DNA from: Gerris lacustris
Taxonomy: Eukaryota > Arthropoda > Insecta > Hemiptera > Gerridae
Assembly: GCA_951217055.1 (NCBI GenBank)
Contig: OX578279.1
Location: 31,708,173 to 31,772,172 of the forward strand
Direction: 5' to 3'
DNA: 64,000 bases
A program made the position numbers and the translations under genes. Below the pieces are notes generated by a model. It was not told where the DNA came from. It did not search any database and saw nothing but the letters and a program-made list of their open reading frames with translations. Below are positions 10,471 through 23,975 of this stretch, one piece after another; position 1 is the stretch's first letter, and every line of letters begins with the position of its first letter.

Positions 10471-12284
10471 AAAAACTCCCCCCCCCTTCCCCTAGTTTCG
10501 TGACTGGGCCTAATATTTTGTTTTTTTTGCTACATACTTTTATGTAATAAAAATAAAAAAATAATTAAATAGTCATTTTGGCGCCCTCTCTAGGTTGGCG
10601 TCTCTGGCAGGGGCCTTCTTTACCATTTTTTTATTTTTCGTCATTCGTTGCAAATTGGTTTTTAAACTTTTTGTATACATGATATCGAAAATAATAAATT
10701 GAAACAATTCATCAAAATAATTCTTGGACAATATAAATACCCAGAGTAAAAAGAATTTCCTAGGATAGTGACATAAATCGTTAAATAATTTCTAGAATTG
10801 TATTTTTTTTTTATATATATATCATTGATTTACTAATAAATGCCACCAAACCTTTTGTTTCTGCTTTCTCAGCTGTACCGCTAAAGCACATGCAGCAACA
10901 TTTTCTATAAAATCCATTTTATCCATAGGCAACGCAGTAGTGACTCACCGACTGATGAGTGTGGGGCGGCAAAAGCGTTTGTTTATCCGCTCGTGCGGTC
11001 ACCCATTTGCAGTGGTCATACAGCCGCCCGTATGAACAAGTCCTTAGTGCTGTAGGGAAGGATTAATACTCTTATAAATGTGTGTTTTATTTTACGTTCT
11101 ATATTCATATAGTAAGGTAGTTGTGAGGTTTGTTCCTTCTCACGTAAAACATATTACAACCAACTTATTAACATTATTTTCTTCTAACTTTTCTCCTTCA
11201 GAATTTTCTTTCTCGCAAATCGCTTTATATCATTCATTTCAAGGCATAGATACTCGTATAATATGAGAGATGTGTTTGTATATCTTTAAAGATCTGGGTT
11301 TAGGCTCAAGTATTTATTTAATTTATTTCGTTTTATTTTAATTATTATATTATCTATTATGTACTATTTAATTATATGTTACTAGGTGGAGTACCTGGCA
11401 TAACCCGGATTCCCTTTTTAAAGGGGCAATAGTGTTTAATGTTATATTTTAGCATATTTAGCAATAGTATCTTAGGATAAGCAATGTTTGTTGTTTGATT
11501 ATCTTTTTCTTTACATTTATCATTTACAATATGTCAATGCTCATCTTTTTTACTTACTTACTTTACTTATGCTGCCAATCCTAGCGATACTTGATGGAAA
11601 TCATAATCATATTGGTCTAGTAGTTTTGGACATTACCCAAATATACCTAGGTTTGGCTATTATTGGATTTAAATTAAGAGCGTATGTAAAAGGTTGAACT
11701 AAAGCTTCTTTTGCCTACTTATCTACGCTACGCTCTATCTTCGGTTCTATTTGATTGATTTTCTTATGACAAATTTCACCACAACTCTTATCGACGCATC
11801 AGTTATTACACTCTTGTATTAAGTTTCACTTCAATGTCAGGGACAAACTTATATTCTATATTTAATCCACTTAAAAATAAGCCATGTTCCCTATGGCGAT
11901 ACAATGATCAGTGTGTAAGTTAACAAAATCGTTTATTAGCCGGATCAATAAATTTCCAGATTTTTATGGAGAAATTTTGGTGGTAAACTTCGAAAAGGAA
12001 ATTTAATTACAGAAATTCAACTAGTTGACCACTGAAAGCTAATTGAGGTTAGAATAACAAGATTTGATGAGACGAAAACTAAAAAGTATAAAATAATATT
12101 ATATTTAAAATTAAAAAAAAACATTTTTTCAGTACATGTTTTTAGGAGACTTTTTAACAGTCACAGTACTACGAGCGATTACAATATGTATAATAATATG
12201 CGTATGTGTATTTGTTTTTATTATTTTCTTTTTGTTGTGTTGGTAAAAATCTAAAATTTTAATGTAAAAAACACCGACTATTTT

Positions 12285-12362
12285 GAGGGGGCTGGACTCT
12301 CTTTTAGGGGGGTCCGGGGGTCCTTAAAAAATTTCCCGAGGACCCCCGGGAAATTTTTTATT
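12285..12362. repeat. Nested G/C-rich inverted repeats
   Basis: AAAAAATTTCCC (about 12327-12338) pairs perfectly with GGGAAATTTTTT (about 12349-12360). Inside and overlapping it, GGGGGTCCT (about 12315) can also pair with AGGACCCCC (about 12340). The two hairpins are mutually exclusive alternatives. Confidence 0.6.
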
Positions 12363-12799
12363 GTTTACGTTACTTGAAAACGTCTTTTTAGCCTATTCTA
12401 AGAGCATCTAAAATGTTATTTTATACAAATAAATTTAAGATTTTTATGAACGGGACATGAAGACCGGGGTATTTTATTTAAAAAAAAAATATTTATTATT
12501 ATTAAAAGTTGTACACTATATAATTGATTAATGTTTTATTTTAGTAGCCAGGAAAATAAATTGGGGTACATTTTAAAAATATTTTGGTTACGTGAATTAA
12601 CAAAAAAAAAAAAAAAAGTTCGCCAAATGTTTTGAGTTCAACAGAAATTAGCTGATAGTATTAGGTTAAAAATAAAGATAGTAGGGTATCTAACAATTCA
12701 ATAAATACAAAAAATTGTCTTCCTTGCCTTAGATGGGGTATCTGCATCTGCAATTTTTAAAATCTTATTCTATAATTGAACCTGTTTCTAAATGAATTA

Positions 12800-13036
12800 A
12801 TGCGGAATTTCATACTTTAATGTTAGGTCTTGGGCTTTTGGGGGGGGGGGGCACGTCTTTTTAAACACCAAAAACAAAATATGTCGGGCAAAACTAGGTA
12901 TATAATTACTTATTTATTGATTTTTTTTACCATCACAGCACTATTACTTTAAAATGTGCTGCGGAATTGCATACTTAAATTTTAGGTCTTTGGCTTTGGG
13001 GGGGGGGGGCACCCCCCCCCCCCCTGGGTGCGCCAC
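12800..13036. repeat. Duplicated segment with poly-G and G/C hairpin
   Basis: GCGGAATTTCATACTTTAA followed by a TTAGGTCTTGGGC block and a G-run (to about 12852) recurs as GCGGAATTGCATACTTAAA plus TTAGGTCTTTGGC and a G-run (to about 13010), ~160 bp apart. The second G-run (11-12 G) is followed by CA and a C-run (14 C), a near-perfect G/C hairpin, then CTGGGTGCGCCACTGATC, the sort of phrase found at retroelement edges. Run lengths may be affected by sequencing error. Confidence 0.5.
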
Positions 13037-13868
13037 TGATCGGGACGAGTAACTATCGTGATATAAACTAAAACATGGCGGCCAAGCCACCCTAATGTAT
13101 TAATGTTTTCAAAGGAAAGCATAAGTTTTCTGCGTATACTACTGGGGAATTCCCAAAAAATATTAAAAAGCTTTAAATGCAGTTTTAAGTACTAAAATTT
13201 ATGGTAACTATTGTGGCTTTGAATAAACATACGCCCCATGAATTTTGAAGAGAATTGTTGTGTGACCGAGGCTTACTTCAGAAGACGTGGAGACGAACTT
13301 TAGGTTATAAAGGAATGATTCTTTTATCTGTAAAACACTGAAATCCTGCCCTCGGTCAAACAGTGCCGCCAATTTCTTGGTCACTATTGTGACCGATTGC
13401 TGGGACAAGCCTTTTTATTAAATTCCCGACAAGTCACACAGAAATAAGAAAGAAATTATATTTAGTATCACAAAGTACATTATATTTCCTATCTAGGATC
13501 ATAGTTAGAAATTCAAAGAAAAATATTTTTTGAGCATGGTAATTTAAGTTGAAAGGGGCTGGGACGTAACTATCGTTACCTTTTTGCGTATATAAATTTA
13601 AATTTCTCCTCCCTAAAAAATATTCAAGAATCTGACTACACCACAATGACGAATTTAATCTATAGAAAAATGTTTGTGGGGTTGTAGTTTTTTTAATTAT
13701 AATTTTTAATTTTAATATAATTCGCGGACAGTGAAAGTGTCACTTTTTTTGAAAATGACCCAGGTGCTATTAGTTGTAAGCTTGGAAGAATAGTTTGTTT
13801 TTTAGATGGGCAAAGATAAAGAAAGACGACTCTTCACTAAACTTAATATTTTTATTTTAATTTAATTT
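13037..13868. other. Intergenic or intronic, no gene seen
   Basis: Short frames on the minus strand (13208-13646) are not supported by coding character or similarity that I recognise. Confidence 0.45.
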
Positions 13869-13920
13869 TACTAAGCCGGCTTTTAACTACTAGTGAACAT
13901 CTTCAGTGCCGATGAAACAA
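13869..13920 (-). repeat. CTGAAGATG module, degenerate
   Basis: On the minus strand the sequence reads CACTGAAGATGTTCACTAGT and then AGTTAAAAGCCGGC. It shares the lead CTGAAGATG with the better modules at 30833-30854 and 63345-63375, but the following stem has decayed. Probably a fragment of a Penelope-like or similar retroelement. Confidence 0.4.
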
Positions 13921-16465
13921 GTCAGAATGTGTAAGACGAAGAATCTGTGTAGGAGTTGAGACAAGGTTGGAATAGCGACTTTAATGGAGAGGCGAATTTC
14001 TTTATTCCTTTGAACAAATAAAGGATAGCTATATTTGCTCTCTTATAACCATTTCTAAGTCTTTTTTCACTTCCTCTGTCGAACTTTATTTGATTATCTT
14101 TACTTAAATACACTTATTAAAAATTACTCTGCATATCACCTGGAGCTCAGGAAATTTTTATTCTAACCTTTTTAACTTGTAATCCCTGTATTTTAAGTAA
14201 AATTTTAAGTATTATTTAAGTAACTAAAGTAGGTATATTAAGCATTTTAAAGTAACTATTTTAAGTAAAATATTCTCTTTCTAAATCTTTCACTTTTATA
14301 TACTTATTACTTATTATCATCTATTCTTTTCATTGCTTCTTAACTCAGTCATTTGTTAAGAATGTATCGAAAGGTTCTGTTAAGCTTTCATAACTAGCCT
14401 TTAGTTTCTTTTAAAAAAAAAATATTAAAATTTCAATGGTATGTTATTATTCAACGCTCAAGCATGCATAAATAAACATGCCGAGAAAGGAAATAACGGT
14501 CAATTCAGTTCTCGATGAAGGCCTGCCCAGCTTGCTACAGGCCCCTTACTAAAGTACAACCCATTGAGTGACCTTACTCAACAAAGACTTTCAAATTTTC
14601 TCGGCTTGAATAAAGAACTGGTTTAACTATTTTTTTTTTACATATTTCATATTGACTTTTATATCTCTTTATACTTTATTGGAGTTCAAATTGCTCTAAT
14701 TAGAAAATTGTAATTTAGAGAATTTGTATAAGTGGAGCTAATTAATTAAACAGTAAGTTTTCACATGTTTATAAAATAGACAAAACTTAATATTTGTCTT
14801 CGCGTTTGCATTGATAATTAGAAGACAAACTTATATTATTTGAGTTTAATTTTGCCTAAGTGAATACAATCTTTGAGTTTACATATATCTAAGTAATATT
14901 TGAGCCAGCAATCGTTGCAATTAAACTGTACTGGTCACTCTCCGACTCAGTTAAATATATTGACATTTTTACTAGTTTAGTTTGGCGGTACATACAGTTA
15001 ATAAAACTGTGCAGTTCCAAGTTCGATCATGCATTTAACTGAAGGTGTGTTGTCTACATTAGACGCCTTGCAGTCTATATACGTATCAACGAATATAATA
15101 AGTGGCATGTTGTATCCTCTTGTGACGTAAAGAGCAAATAAGTATATTTTAATAACTCGTGAAATTTATCTTCAATGATAAAAATGTTGTTTGTCATTAC
15201 AGCTTAAAGAACTTTTACCATTTATCTTTATATGATTAAAAATTTATTGAGACTATTTGATTTGACTTTAATGGACATGACGATTCATGTTATAATGCCT
15301 ATTTCTTAATTTTTAGAACATGTCATTAAGTTCCTTCTGTGTTATAATTTAGGTGGTTCTATTTTTAAGATCCTTACACTTTTTTTTGTACAATGAGACC
15401 TTGTTATCTGGTAAAGACAATGCAAATGATTAAGTGGTGATTCAGAATCCATGTGATTACTGATTAGTGTTACATTTTTTACGACGTATGAGAGCACCAT
15501 ATTTTACAATCTTAAAATGACTGTATCTGATAGTTGCTTCGTATTGTGTGAGCTAATTACTTAAAAAAGTTTGATTTGTTTTGACCGATGTTGTGTATAA
15601 CTTACTCATACTGAATTTAACTTGTGACATAGGCACTTGATCACAGTATTACATATTTATTATCCGTATTATTTATTTTGAATTAAAATTGTTTATTTGG
15701 GCAATAAACTGATGGAAGCATAATTTTAGAATTTTATTCAGTATTAAAGGAAATTGTAGTTTAAATAAATAAAACATTTTAAGAAATAATTCCTATTTTT
15801 TTCAGTAATAATTGCATTGATATAAATGAACTATGAAGATACAATTAATTATTATTTTAACGTTGCCAATATCGGGCTTCGTTTCCTATTTTCTGCTGAT
15901 TATACTCTTTAGCTTTTTTTGTGGTTATAATTGGTCCATGAAATAATTAATTAACATAATTATATTTGTATAATAATGTTAATTTTACAAATGTAAAATT
16001 AATTGGATTACAGATAGTGGTATTTGACCGCATTCTAATTTGTTTTAAAGTTGTATTAATTTTAAACGCATTATCACATTATTAGCAAAGAAGAAATGCG
16101 TTTGCTAATATGTATTATATATATATTTTAATCCTTACCTTTGCACTATCGAATAGTTGAACATTTCTCTTTGAACAAAAATAATTTTGAGATGGACGTA
16201 GGTCTTTTAAAGTCTTCCTTTTTTCCCATTCTTACCAAAAGAAGTACTTCTTAATTCATAATTCACTTTTATTTTAAGTTTATGTAAACAAAAGAGCAAT
16301 GATATGCCGAGAATATTACTAAGACTGGAGGGGACGGGATTTTAGACGAATTGCAGTTAGTTAATTTGTTTCCTTTATAATTCTAGTTAAGGGATTTTCT
16401 TCTGTAGTTGTCGGAATACAACACCCTTATATTTGCTTTAACCCCTAAATTTGCTTATTTATTCT
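13921..16465. other. AT-rich, no gene seen
   Basis: Only minor structure is present: a perfect 11-bp palindromic hairpin, TTAATTTTACA-AA-TGTAAAATTAA, at 15979-16002. Confidence 0.45.
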
Positions 16466-16572
16466 TCATAAGATAAGATAAGATAAGATAATCCATTTAT
16501 TAAATTCAGTTATCTTTTACATTTACAAATCTATACAACATTCGAATTTAAATCAGCCAAAGCTGTGATTTA
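16466..16572 (-). mobile_element. 3' tail of a non-LTR retroposon with (TTATC)n end
   Basis: On the minus strand a ~90-bp tail (TTTGTAAATGTAAAAGATAA, then TTTAATAAATGGATTATC) ends in four TTATC repeats at 16471-16494. Short tandem repeats after an AATAAATGG-like end are typical of jockey/I/R1-type LINE 3' ends. The body is missing (5' truncation). Confidence 0.55.
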
Positions 16573-19500
16573 TTCTTCATATTAATTAATTTTTGGATTA
16601 CTTTTTTTAATTATTATTAAGGAATTTAGTTTATATTAAAAAAATAAATAAATTTTAAAAAAATTGGCAGAAAAGCCCTATAAGCCATTATGGAAATAAC
16701 TAACCACTAATTATTCTAAAGCTTAGTTTATCTGTGTAGATTATATTGTTAAAGAAAGAATCTGAATCAGTTGTTGCATCTCGGTAGTATTGTTAGATGT
16801 ATTATCTCAGCTCCGCTTCAATTGAGTTTAGTTAGTTGTTGGAATCCCCCCTGGCTAGGCTAGGGCAGGGCTAGGCAGATGACTCCCCTCCCTCCAGGTC
16901 CATCCCTACTCCTCCACTAGTCTTACCGTTCCAGTCAACCCGGCTCAGGTTTTTTTCTTCAGTGTCCGTCCGTTTGTTTAACCGTCGGTTTCCGTTACAC
17001 TTCTGCCCTTCTTTGGCCTCATTATCAACATCATCGTGTCTCTATTTATTGTCTTAGTGTAATTTTTTTAAAAATTTTTCATGGATTAATAAATATATTG
17101 TCATACTATTTATCTGGGTTTATGATTAAAAAATGTTATTTATTTGTCGAAATTGTCACTAAAAAATAATTAAGAATCATCTACAACTGATTCTTGTCAA
17201 CTTTGGTAAAATTATAAACAATTAATTAAGGCAAAAGGAAGACTACATCCTTGAATCTATAGGGCAATCTTCTCGTTAGAGTCTAGTCTAGTTGTTGCAT
17301 TGGGGCCTTACACCCAGGCCCCGATTTCAGGTACCTTATTACACCCTGGGCAAATAAATTTTATAACATCCCCCTTTCATTTTATTACTTCACACCACGA
17401 AGTTATTATTTAAATTTCTGAGACTCCCGCCCTATGTAAATGCCCTGTCTACCCATTGGTAATTTTGGGCCAGCTTATTCTTTTCCCTGCTCTTTTTTTA
17501 AAAAAGTACATACTGAATCGTTCTCGAAAGCCTTAATTCAACTGCTGTCTGTTGTTTCCACAAGAAATATTGTTTTGAGTTAATAAATTAAATCCTAGTG
17601 TCTCTACTTAGTTGTGTGAATAAACTGAATCTGTCATTTATTGGTAATAATAATAATTAGGTCGTGTTTGTTTTGTGGATGATGTGCGATGAGGGTGGAT
17701 ATAGACGAATCCTTAGATTCAGGATTTAGGAATGTATTGTTGGACTGGTACTACTAAAGGACCAGTTTATTATGGATCTATATTTGTCGTGTTTAAAAAT
17801 TACATAAATATTTTTTACTGTGTTAATATTTCTATCTAGATTTTGTGCCTCTTTATTTTCTGTCTTAGGTACTAAATAAACTAAAATGTACAAAAATTAC
17901 AAGTGCTATATTTAAATGGGTTGCAGTTGCAGTTATTTAGTTCTTCGTTGCATCAGAAAACTGATCATTGATAAATTAGGTCCGATGACGGATACATAGC
18001 CAATACTGTGATTAGGGCATTTAGAGTAATCAAAATAAGCCAATTAATTTCGGATTTTCAATCTTAACAGTTGAAGTATTTCTGACAGTGAATTCATCTT
18101 GGATAATTTCGTCTCTCCTACATTTTACTACTTCCACTCAAAGTATAAGATTGCATCAAATTTGACAACTGATAAATCCAGATCGGTTTCTTCCACTCTC
18201 TGTTTCCTGTTGATAATATATTATTTAGTCATTATATTTAAGTTAATAAATTATGTAACGAATTTTAGGATAGGGATTAAAACTATTCTACGCTAATTTA
18301 ATTAATTCCTCTTCAGTTGTTACATTTAGCTTACATTCTAATCTGTCCATAATTGTTACGTCAAATTTATCTCATGTTTTTAGATATGTCTATTTAATTG
18401 TTGTTTGAATCAATTATACCCTCCCCCTTATACCTTGTACACAATTTATTTTGTCATACAAATCAGCAAATTTTCTTCGCGTTTTAAAGCTATCTTTTAA
18501 AGTTATTACCTAATGCTCACTAAAAAAAAGGTTCCCTACCCTACATAAAATCATATTTATTTATAGTCATTAAATTGTACAAAAAATGTAAAAAATGAAT
18601 ATATATTGCAGATATGGACGTTCATTTTTTATTTACTCGCCTTTAGATTCTTTTGTGATTCATAGAATGTTTTATTTTAAATACCCTATCGAGTATTTAT
18701 TATTATTTTTCTATTTTTATTTTTATTTTTTAAAAAGACCTTATGTGATTCTACTATATTATTACTTGTCGCGTGTTCCCCTTATTCTATTAATACATGC
18801 GATAGAGCAAGATGATTCCCAATTTTATCAATTTAAAGTTTTTTTATTTTTTCGTTTCATTATCAAGAATAATTTGTGGTAGTGAGGTTATTACTTCGCT
18901 GGTGTGATCACTGGTGTGGCATTCATCGTGTAATCCATAATTATTAATAATTTCTTTTACCTTTTACAATACAAATTTAATTTTGGCAATTATTAAAACC
19001 ATAATTGATGCTTATTTGTTTGTTCTTATTTAATGTTAAGCAAAAATTAATTATTTTTTAAAAAATTAAAAGTTATTACTCAACACACTGAAGTCTCGGA
19101 AATTATCGACTATTCCATTGCAATTGCGCATTACTTATTGTTCTGACTCATTTAATAGCTCTCTCATTCATACCATGCTACGTATATTTACTATTTGTCA
19201 TGTACTGCCGTTGTATATTCATTCAAACTTCCTACGCTGTTCATCTAGCCTAAAGAATACCTTTAACTCATAAAACATTGACTGTATTTCTTTTGTAATA
19301 TTGTCTAGAATACACGCGGTGGATAAAGTTAGTGCTTTTGTTAGATATTTGTTAATTTAAAAATATATTGTTTACCGTAGGATTAATAATTACTATTGTA
19401 AACATTCGTCTGCCGGTCCAGTGACCATGGCTATATCGTTTGTTAGTTACTATTACTTATGTACCAAATTGCTATTGTAAACTTATTTATTATATTGACA

Positions 19501-21685
19501 AAAATAATAAATAAAACTTTAAAGTATGTACAAAGGTTTCGACTTAATATATACTTCACTGAAAAGTCAGTGTAATCATACCTGGTCTGAAGTTTTTATA
19601 TTTATGATAATTTTGTTAATATGCAGATTTAGTTGACAAGTGTTATAATTATTCCTCCCTTAAACCTGACATAGTGGAACCTTTTACGTTTAGTCCTTTT
19701 TTTAATGAAGTAGAAATTACAAATACATATAGAGAATAGAAGAATTATAGATCCTGTTTAATAAATGTAATTAGATAGTTTATGTATAAGTCAATAATTT
19801 AGTTTAGTTTATTGGAGGAGATAAAATGTTATTCTTATGTTAATTAAGACAAAAGATTCGTCTATTAGAGACCTTGAATATGACAGCAGCTTTTGTAACA
19901 TTCTCTAGTAATTTACATGCAGCTAGAAGGAAAGAAGAAAGGGGATTTAATTTTAATCTAGTCTGCTAGAAATAGTTGCTTTTGTGTCCCAGCATTCAGC
20001 TGTCAAATTAAGAAAGAAAAAAAAACATCTTTCAGTATCTAGTAGGAGAGATCATGTACAAAATAATCTATTTATTTCAGTTATAGGTATATTTGTATTT
20101 CGTCATGTAACATTAATACATCTCTTAAACACTATCGTAAATATTATACCATTAATTTAAATATAGCGTAGCACAAATTAATTTGTTTTTCTTGATAGTT
20201 TATTCCTCTCTAATCACTTAGACCTAACCTAGGTATTTAATAATAATGATAAAAAAACACTATTTTGAATATTAATGATAGAGGAAATTCTATGTAACAA
20301 TCCCTTATATGGGTCGAAAATAATTTAAAATTAGTGAATTATTATATATTTTATTACGGTCTATTGTACTATCGTGGGCTGGTTCTTTTTTTACTTTTGT
20401 ATGATAATCCTGTCGATTTTAATATCGTATAAATTGCTTTAAAATGCATGACTTTTCTTTTCTTTATCTTGTTCTCAAATACATTCGTTCTAATCAGACG
20501 AACAAAATGTCACATTTTTCGATTAATTCACCCTATTACTCAAACTGTTTAACAATAGCAATCATTAAAGATATTTGTTACGTGTATAATTACTTGATAC
20601 GTTGACTGGGCCTGCCTTTCTAAGTATTACTCATAATCTTAAAATTATTTATTTATCAATTGTAGAAAGATAATTTTCTACTTTAGATTAGTTTTATTAC
20701 CAGTTGGTCCTTGTTCGAATCAGTTTTCAATTGGTTTTTGAAGACCGAATACACGCGTATTTGTCATGCCCGTTGTTCGTCCATATAGAGGTAAGCTATT
20801 GTGCATTTTCTATAGGGTTTTCCTTATGGTCCGATGTAATATATCAGCTGTGTTTTTTCTTTCTTTTTTTTGTCTCTTTAATATTATAAGAAGCTTAAAG
20901 ATCTTTTCCATTCAACATTTATTGTTTCTTTTATATTGAATTGGTTTAGCTTTTTGGATTTTATTGGTTTTAGCTTTTCATTTTAGCCTTAATTATAATC
21001 TACAAAATAAAGTATTATAATCTTTGTCATATAGTTTCATAATTATTGATATTACTACTCTTTTTAAATTGACCTTTAGTTATAGATAATTAGATAAAAG
21101 ACTGTACTTTTGTAATTATAATCTTGTTCCATGGTTTCCTATTTACAAAGAGAGGCGTAACCTTAAAAATATCCCTTTATGTGTTTATGATTATTAATAG
21201 ATTTCTTATGTGATTTTGAATGTATAGTATACTATCAATCAAATTACGTCAATCAGTTATCAGAATTGAAGGACTGTATTTATTTATTTAAAGAAGGATC
21301 AAAGCTGTTGAGTTGAAGTAATCAATCCAGGCTAGGTTCATTATCGAAATTGTAATTCCCTTGTTTTGGGGAAGTGGAATAATTATATTTTTTTATAACT
21401 GTGCCTTAGTGAAAATCGAAAGTAAAGTAAAGTGAAGTTCGATCTTTTGAAAAGGTGGAAGAAGTTTAATTTGAGGGCGGAGGGTCGAATTTTTCACGTT
21501 GTATTGTGTAATAAAATAAAACTCAGTGCGAGAAACAATAGATGTTTTAATGTCGTTCTTTTTTTTATTATAACAATACTAGATTTATTCTTATAATCTT
21601 TTGTCTTGGAAATATTTACTAGACTTTTTATTGGAAATATGTTCTTCTATGCCAACTCTCGGCACTTGCCCTATCTCCTTGTTTA
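16573..21685. other. AT-rich intron, two GC-richer patches, no gene
   Basis: A patch at 16845-17010 contains GGCTAGGCTAGGGCAGGGCT and C-rich stretches but no sustained frame. At about 17300-17321, GGGGCCT and AGGCCCC form a 7-bp hairpin. The rest is AT-rich with chance ORFs only. Confidence 0.45.
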
Positions 21686-22211
21686 ATGCTTCGTTTACAT
21701 TCAGATGCAGCCCTCTTTCGTGGAAGTGAGTAGATGTAAACAGCTTACTCGCGCTGCCCATGCTCCTGCGCCACTCGCGTTGCCCGGTGCCTCCCCTCGT
21801 AAAATATCGAAAAGTGAAATGTTCAGATTCCGCTGAAATTTGCAGGAATCATGCTTGTTTATAAGACAAACATTCCCACTGAATTTTGCTTTGATATCTA
21901 GCCATTTTTAAAATATCGTCGTTTAGAACTTTAACGCCAAATAATTTCGGCAATATTAGCAAATGCGAAAAACAATAGATGTTTTGATATCAATAGAGAC
22001 TGTTTAAAACAAAGGAAATAATGCAACATGTATCTGAAGCTGCATCTTCTTCAATATCCTCCTCCGTTGGCTAAGGCAGAATGAGAAGCGAGTAAGGGGG
22101 AATGTATAAACAGTCACTGCCTTTGATACTGCCACAGAAGTATTTCGGGGTCTAAATACAGCAGCACGAGAAGCGAGGAGCAGTGGCAATAGCTGAATGT
22201 AAACGAGGCAT
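21686..22211. mobile_element. ~526-bp MITE-like element
   Basis: The 19-bp terminal inverted repeats are ATGCTTCGTTTACATTCAG (21686-21704) and the complement of 22193-22211 (one mismatch). The ends are GC-richer than the middle and continue to resemble each other for some distance inward (CTGCTCCTGCGCC-like against CTGCTCCTCGC). A clear target duplication was not found. The minus-strand ORF inside is not convincing. Confidence 0.55.
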
Positions 22212-23396
22212 GAAGTGTTTATGGAGAGGTGATAATTTTAAGGGGAGCTTCATGACTCCTACTTCTGATAAAGCATTTTAGTTACTTGAGATTTTGTTCG
22301 TCTCACTAGAAACACTGTAAGTTTTTTCTATTCTAGTCAATTCTAATAATATGTAAGGTTGCATTGCCGCTGCTAACTAATGTCAGTCAATGGATGAATT
22401 ACCAATGTTTTTTCTTAACAAAACTGTATTTATTAAGTCTTCTATTTATGTTTTGTCGTTTACAAAAGTAGATGAGAAAAGCGTTAGTAAATTTGTAAAT
22501 GACTTATTGGACATTAGATCTTTAATGATATTGTGTTTGGTTTATTGAAGTTGTCATAGTTTTCATCTAAGTTTCACCTGAGATTGTTAATGCTCATTGT
22601 TCAAGGAAAGGACATTGCTTCAGCTGTATGTATCTATAGCATTTCTTCTCGAGAAAAGTAAACCTCTTAGGCTTCACTTTCCCTCATCGACCTGTTGTCG
22701 AGTTGCGTCTTTAACTTGTCGTTATACTTGGTCTGGAAGAAAGCGGAATAACTTGTTTCATATCTATTTTTTGCTTATTTACCAACATTTCTCCATTTAG
22801 AATTGGGAAAATTATAGTCGAATTCAGTTACTCAACCTGTTATCATGCTCTCTCTAGTAGAAACGCGATAGTTAAGATGTTTACAATTTTACTTACTTTC
22901 TTTTTCTTTTTTTGTTTATATTTAATTTTTTTGTTGTTAGCGATAGATGCAATTAAAACAATTGCACTTGTTTCAAATAAGAAGATAAGATAATGAAATA
23001 ATAAGAGGTTGTTTATTCTTATTTTGTAATGATTTTATACAATCGCTTTTTTTGTCGCCCCAATTCTAAATTACTTTTCATTCCTTTCAGAATTTATTAT
23101 GTCTTGAAATAATAAACTAGATCGATGAGATAACTTTAGTAAACACAGTGGACAGGTTATGCAATGTACTGGACTGGCTAAAAGACCTTCAAGTGACTCC
23201 GTCGTGTTGCCCTTATCAAATTATCTTTTCAAGTGAAGTTATTATCAGTGTTGTTATTTTCTCTGCTGCTATTTCTCTCACTGTTAACGATTTTTTTTTT
23301 TTCACAAATATTTTAACATCAGACTTTATTGAATAATACATACCTTACAGATGCGTATAAATAGAGATATTATTTTTCTCTCATATAATAGTACAT
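22212..23396. other. AT-rich, no feature seen
   Basis: No gene, repeat pair or regulatory motif could be supported in this stretch. Confidence 0.45.
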
Positions 23397-23516
23397 TACG
23401 CGTCGAGTGCGGAAAGTAGCATTTTGCATGCGAGTGTGGAGTTTGCACCCGAGCGATAGCGAGGGTAGTAAAACCACACGAGCAATGCAAAATGCCGTTT
23501 TCGCACGAGTTGCGTA
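23397..23516. repeat. Inverted repeat with ~43-bp arms
   Basis: Left arm 23397-23439 and right arm 23474-23516 share GCATTTTGCAT...GTGTGG and GTGCG blocks at roughly three-quarters identity. The centre reads CACCCGAGCGATAGCGAGGG. A second inverted pair, TTTATCTACGAT, lies at about 23521 and 23957, so the element may extend to ~23975. Probably a decayed DNA transposon. Confidence 0.5.
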
Positions 23517-23975
23517 CCGTACTTTATCTACGATTGTTAGATTTAAATAATAAATACAGAAAAAAATAAACTTGCTGTATGTAAGTTCGTATCTCTCTCT
23601 TGATAAAGATGGCATTTATTCTTGAGTTGTATTTTTTGCCGAATTAATTATGTCTGGAGGAGTATTATTATTCTCCACATTTTCGTCAAAGTCACTTGAT
23701 TCACTTATTGTTTTTCACTAAAAACTCGATATAAACAGTTACTTTAATAATAAAAGAACAGCAAATTAGTTTTGTTAAATGTAAACAAACTCGCTAATCG
23801 TGCGTAAAGCGGAAGAATTCTTCTTTTCCGCGCTAGCGTGGTAAAGAAGAGGAATTATTCAGAACTATGAGACGCGCATGCGCAATGAATACAAGTACGT
23901 AAATAATCACTTTCTACGCATCTAAACAAAGATATAATGTTTATATTTTGTATCGATCGTAGATAAAATTAATTT

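Noticed and set aside
10925..11040. GC-richer patch with CTGATGA and a short ATG frame (MSVGRQKRLF...) as a hammerhead or alternative first exon
   Set aside because: No GAAA partner with flanking stems was found, and no donor in phase 1 that would fit microexon 2.
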